DNA of 64,000 nt from CAIVVT01 sp963838205 (GTDB lineage: Bacteria; Acidobacteriota; Terriglobia; Bryobacterales; Bryobacteraceae), in the NCBI GenBank assembly GCA_963838205.1, contig CAWIQF010000011.1, forward strand, positions 62,001 through 126,000, read 5' to 3'. Shown piece after piece: positions 60,686 to 64,000 of this stretch (the stretch's first letter is position 1; each line of letters begins with the position of its first letter). The notes under the pieces were generated by a model. That model was not told the origin of the DNA. It searched no databases and worked only from the letters and a program-made list of their open reading frames with translations. The position numbers and the translations under genes are program-made.

Positions 60686-62043
60686 GCGGCGCGCCGCTCC
60701 TTCCGCAGATCCTGGCGTAGCGCCAGCCGCAGCACCAGCCACGCACCGAGTGGGCACAGCGCCACCACCACGCACACCGGGGTGAAGCCGTGGGCATCGA
60801 CGACGCGGCCGGTCACCGAGGAAAACGCGCCCTGCAGCAGACCGTAGACGCTGGTCAGACCCGAGACCGCGAAGGCGGCGTGCCGCGCTCCGTACAGGTC
60901 CAGGGGCAGCGAGTAGATGTTCACGCTGCCGAGGACGCAGGCGAAAAACGAAAGGCAGATCAGGGCCGTGGCGGCCGGAGCGCCGGGCGCGAATGGGACC
61001 AGGGCGGTGCTGAGCAGCACCAGGGCGGAGGTCAGGACGATGCGCAGGCGGGCCGTGACGATGTTGTGACCGCTGAACCAGCGCAGGGCCAGCCAGCCGC
61101 CGAAAAGGCCGCCGGCGGAGGCGAAGACCGGCGGAATCCACGCGAGCTGGACGTTGGCTTCGTGCTGCGCCAGGTGGTGCACGCGGACCAGGAAAATCGT
61201 GGTCCAGTTGACCCACAGGCTGTAGACCAACATGAGGAGCACGTTGGCGGCCAGGATGCCGAGGTAGCGTGGGTCGGAGAGCATCGCCGCCGGGCGGGGG
61301 GCAAAGGGCTGCGAGGTGGGATCATCCGCTCCTTTACGGTCGCGGCTCAGAAACGGGTCGCGGCTCAGAAACGCACCGCTCCCTGTGGTCGCGGCTCCGT
61401 CACCCACCGTTCCCTCTGGTCGCGGCTCGCGAACGCGCGGCTCCCTTCGGTCGCGGCCCGGTAACGCGTCGTGAGCGGGGGCGCGGCGGCTGATCCACAG
61501 CCAGATCGGGATCCAGACGAAGCCCAGCCCGCCGGCCACCATGAAGGCCGAACGCCAGCCCCACAATCGGGCGCAGGTTTCGGCCAGAATCGGCGCGACG
61601 ACGGCGCCCAGGGAGAGACCCATCTGGGTGATGCCGCTGCCGAGGGCGCGCTCGCCGGGCTGCAGGTAGACCGCGCAGGCTTTGCCGGTCGCGGGAATGC
61701 CTCCGCCCTCGGCAACGCCCAGGACCGAGCGGCACAGCACGAGTTGTCCCAGGCTCCTGGTGAGGCCAGTGCACAGGCCGGCCAGCGACCACGCGCCGAC
61801 GGCGACGGAGGTGGCGATGCGCAGGCCCAGACGGTCGATGAACAGCCCGGCCAGCGGAGCGGAGAGGGCGTAACAGATGGAGAACGCGAAAATCACGTCG
61901 CCGTATTGCGCCAGGGACAAGCGGAACTCGCGCATCAGTTGCGGCGCCAGCGCGGCCAGCACCTGCCGGTCGAGAAAGTTCAGCGCCGAGGAGAGCGCGA
62001 TGACGGCGATAGCGGCCCAACGGGCGGAGACGGAGAAGCGCAT
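60682..62043 (-). CDS. MFS transporter (ACS family-like) with repeat-derived central loop
   Basis: The 453-residue protein has twelve membrane helices in two groups of six; NFLDRQVLAALAPQLMREFR and GLFIDRLGLR are typical of the anion:cation symporter family (hexuronate, phthalate and similar acids). The central cytoplasmic loop, residues about 193-240, is encoded by family A repeat DNA in frame (EPRVREPRPEGTVG, GAFLSRDPFLSRDRKGADDP). Both halves are intact, so the protein may still be active. It begins the operon with rimI. Confidence 0.88.
   Translation of the reverse strand: MRFSVSARWAAIAVIALSSALNFLDRQVLAALAPQLMREFRLSLAQYGDVIFAFSICYALSAPLAGLFIDRLGLRIATSVAVGAWSLAGLCTGLTRSLGQLVLCRSVLGVAEGGGIPATGKACAVYLQPGERALGSGITQMGLSLGAVVAPILAETCARLWGWRSAFMVAGGLGFVWIPIWLWISRRAPAHDALPGRDRREPRVREPRPEGTVGDGAATTGSGAFLSRDPFLSRDRKGADDPTSQPFAPRPAAMLSDPRYLGILAANVLLMLVYSLWVNWTTIFLVRVHHLAQHEANVQLAWIPPVFASAGGLFGGWLALRWFSGHNIVTARLRIVLTSALVLLSTALVPFAPGAPAATALICLSFFACVLGSVNIYSLPLDLYGARHAAFAVSGLTSVYGLLQGAFSSVTGRVVDAHGFTPVCVVVALCPLGAWLVLRLALRQDLRKERRAA
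61326..61470 (-). repeat. family A repeats inside the MFS gene
   Basis: Five minus-orientation units, in plus-strand reading CTTTACGGTCGCGGCTCAGA, GGGTCGCGGCTCAGAAACG, CTCCCTGTGGTCGCGGCTCC, TTCCCTCTGGTCGCGGCTCG and CTCCCTTCGGTCGCGGCCCG. The array keeps the MFS reading frame open. Confidence 0.88.
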
Positions 62044-62195
62044 TCAGTGGCCCGCCCGCGTCTGGAGCCGGCATGTGGCGCAGGCACTCATGCCTGCCGC
62101 GTCGACACTCGTGCCGGCGCTCGGGCGCGCTCCGGTCCCGCGGGTCTCCATTGCCATCTCCCGTCGAGGGGGTGGCGTAAAGCGCCGGATCTGGC

Positions 62196-63941
62196 TTACG
62201 GCCGCTTTTCGGTGAGGAATTGCAGAGATACGGCGTCTCCTGCGGTGCCTGCCGCGGCGTCGGGCCGGGGCGTATATTCGATCTTCACACGGCGCGGCGG
62301 GCGCTGCGGACCGCAACCCAGGCGCGCCTGTTCCGCCGCCGGATTGCCGTCCGGGCCGAGCACCAGGATCTGGCCGGAGTTGGGGATCAGCAGGCGCAGC
62401 GGCTGGCCGCCATTGTCCACCACCAGCCGGGCGCGCCGGCCCAGGCAATCCACCTGTTTCAACGTCACGCTCAGGCTCTTCGTGGGCGGCCCATCCCACC
62501 AGTTCTCGATCTTCTGGCCCTTGGTCGCGCCCTGGACGGCGCCGGCGCTCGCGTTGGCCGCCTGCTCGGCCTGACGCACCCGCTCCAGAGCCTCGCTGCG
62601 CACGCGTTCGAGGTCGGCCTTCTCCTCGTCCCGCTCCCGCTTGCGCGTGGCGGCTTCGGCGTCGGACTTGGCTTGTTCGAACTCCTCGAAACGGCGCGTC
62701 AGTTCGGCTTGCGCGGCTTCGTCGGGGGCCGTGCCGAGAGCCGAGCGCATCGACTTCTCGGCGTCCGCGAACTGCTTCGCGTCGAACTGCGCCTGCGCCA
62801 GGCTGAGCCAGATCTGCGGATCGCGCGGGCGCAGTGCGGCGGCTTTCTTGAGATGAGCGGCGCGCCGGATCGGACCGGGCTCCAGCGCGGCCAGCGCGAG
62901 AAAGGGATCGGCCCACTGGATGTTCAGCCGCACGGCCTGTTCCAGCAGCTTCAGTTTCCGCGCCGGGTCCGTTTCCAGAAGCGAGAGTTCATAGTGCGCG
63001 CGCGGACCCGCGCCTTCGGCCGCGGTCGCCGCGAGGAGTTCCTGGTGCGCGTCCTCCGGCCGCTTCTCGGCGAGCAGTGCCAGCGCGCGGCCCTCATGGC
63101 CGGCGGGCGAGGGCTTCTCATTGAGAGCGGTCTCGTAAGCGGTGCGGACTTCGGCCGGCGGCGCGCCGCGGCCGAGCGCCAGGTCGCCCGGCAACAGTCG
63201 AATGCGCGAAGGCAGAGCGGGCACTTCGTGGAATTCGCGTTCGGGCACAAGCCGCCCCATCGCGGGACGCGTGGTGAACTGGCCGGCCTGCAAGTACGCC
63301 GCGGCGGCCTGGCGCATTTTCGGCGTCCAGGAACCACCGCCGGGCGGCGGCCCGAAGGCGTTGCGCCAGGCGATCTCTTCCTCCGCGCCGTTGGCCAGGT
63401 TGGAGAAAAAGACGCGGGCGCGCGACGCGCTTTCCTCGGTGATGGCGAGCCGATGCAGCGTGGCCCACTCGATCGTGCGTTCGGGCTCCGGCGGCGCAGC
63501 GCCGAGGGTCAGCCGCTGGCCCTTTACCTCCAGCGTGGAATACAGCGCGGCCAGGCCGGCCTCAAATCCGGGCGGCATCGGGCGCGGGACGTTCGAGTCG
63601 ATGATGATCCGCGCGAAATCGCGAAACACCTCGGCGGGCGGCTGCGAGCCGGCGGGCCAGGAGATGATCCAGCCGTCGCGCGAGAAGCCGATGAAGGGCG
63701 CGGAGACGCCCTTGCCGGGCTTGCGGACGACGACAGTGACGGGCCACGGCAGCGCGGGCTCGGGCCTGCCCGCGGCCTCACCCACGGCGTAGCGGAATTG
63801 CTCGAGATGATTGAGCGCCAGGCGGGCGGGCTCGGCGCCGGCGTCGGTGTAGACAACGAACGGGCCGTGGCGCAGTTCGAGCCACGCGGCCTGGGTCGGC
63901 AGGGCAGCTAGCAGAATCAGCAGCGGCGCTGTAATGCGCAT
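62196..63941 (-). CDS. secreted TPR protein with coiled coil
   Basis: The 581-residue protein has a signal peptide (ITAPLLILLAALPTQA), an N-terminal region WLELRHGPFVVYTDAGAEPA common to acidobacterial TPR proteins that resemble peptidase-like domains, several TPRs (residues about 270-420, including RDPQIWLSLAQAQFDAKQFA), a charged coiled coil (EAATRKRERDEEKADLERVR), and a C-terminal beta domain. No catalytic motif of the peptidase type is seen. The start is ATG at 63941; an in-frame TTG at 63950 is possible. It follows no partner in the window and ends about 150 bases before the MFS gene start. Confidence 0.8.
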   Translation of the reverse strand: MRITAPLLILLAALPTQAAWLELRHGPFVVYTDAGAEPARLALNHLEQFRYAVGEAAGRPEPALPWPVTVVVRKPGKGVSAPFIGFSRDGWIISWPAGSQPPAEVFRDFARIIIDSNVPRPMPPGFEAGLAALYSTLEVKGQRLTLGAAPPEPERTIEWATLHRLAITEESASRARVFFSNLANGAEEEIAWRNAFGPPPGGGSWTPKMRQAAAAYLQAGQFTTRPAMGRLVPEREFHEVPALPSRIRLLPGDLALGRGAPPAEVRTAYETALNEKPSPAGHEGRALALLAEKRPEDAHQELLAATAAEGAGPRAHYELSLLETDPARKLKLLEQAVRLNIQWADPFLALAALEPGPIRRAAHLKKAAALRPRDPQIWLSLAQAQFDAKQFADAEKSMRSALGTAPDEAAQAELTRRFEEFEQAKSDAEAATRKRERDEEKADLERVRSEALERVRQAEQAANASAGAVQGATKGQKIENWWDGPPTKSLSVTLKQVDCLGRRARLVVDNGGQPLRLLIPNSGQILVLGPDGNPAAEQARLGCGPQRPPRRVKIEYTPRPDAAAGTAGDAVSLQFLTEKRP

Positions 63942-64000
63942 CTGATTCAATTAGACAACGCGGGAGGCCGTCTGCACCCATTGCCTCCAGGCCGCCCCAA

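Noticed and set aside
62220..63911. 563-codon plus-strand frame opposite the TPR gene
   Set aside because: Antisense shadow; Arg/Gly-rich, no motif; the minus strand has signal peptide, TPRs and coiled coil.

Overview
The window looks like chromosome from an Acidobacteriota species of the Bryobacterales/Solibacter type. It is GC-rich and carries several hallmarks of that group: two large Oar-type TonB-dependent receptors with an N-terminal carboxypeptidase-regulatory domain, a VWFA-related protein of the acidobacterial family, a membrane-anchored CadC-like regulator beside a receptor gene, GH97, and many intergenic GC-rich repeats. This taxonomic placement is inference from gene content; no rRNA or tRNA gene was seen.

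1-9.7 kb: partial DUF192 gene, two overlapping PPK2 polyphosphate kinase genes, a DPM-like glycosyltransferase, a HGSNAT-like membrane acyltransferase, a secreted sugar isomerase-like protein, a lone flagellin, a trans-aconitate methyltransferase-like gene, then a compact pair encoding an HU-like protein and an HU-TIR fusion. 10-20.5 kb is mostly housekeeping: TPR protein, uvrC, two metallophosphoesterases, and an operon of PfkB kinase, membrane glycosyltransferase and a DapF homologue that lacks both catalytic cysteines. 20.5-26.2 kb: regulator, divergent Oar-like receptor, and an IS481-like element inserted into a repeat cluster, with a frameshifted transposase.

26.5-33.1 kb: a small basic secreted protein, a ROK kinase split by a frameshift next to a PIG-L deacetylase (plausible amino-sugar pair), a CPBP protease with a BamE-like protein, and gap. 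33.1-37.4 kb is accessory: an orphan CopG antitoxin, a PIN toxin-antitoxin module bracketed by repeats, a Sel1 protein, membrane proteins, and a duplicated 3' end of the neighbouring GH97 gene. 37.4-45.9 kb: GH97, a SnoaL-like protein, a His-rich secreted protein, an arsenosugar-type pair (peroxidase-like protein plus ArsS), NAD-type isocitrate dehydrogenase, a histone-H1-like basic protein, and a GH74 remnant.

45.9-64 kb: a glycine-rich Oar-like receptor with a VWFA protein, lytic transglycosylase, DinB protein, RpfG-like HD-GYP regulator, a lipoprotein followed by a NarL-type two-component pair, a HigBA-like toxin-antitoxin module inserted at the 5' end of a glycosyltransferase gene with a 134-bp duplication, a TSUP protein, DUF465, rimI, an MFS transporter that has absorbed repeat sequence in frame, and a TPR protein.

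Two dispersed repeat families run through the window. Family A is built on GAGCCGCGAC...GGAGCGGT, and family B on TTCACGGTGAAA/CCACGGT. They mark most accessory junctions. The strongest candidates for new biology are the HU/HU-TIR pair, the Ser/Ser DapF homologue, and the small-gene cassettes flanked by duplicated ends of neighbouring genes.
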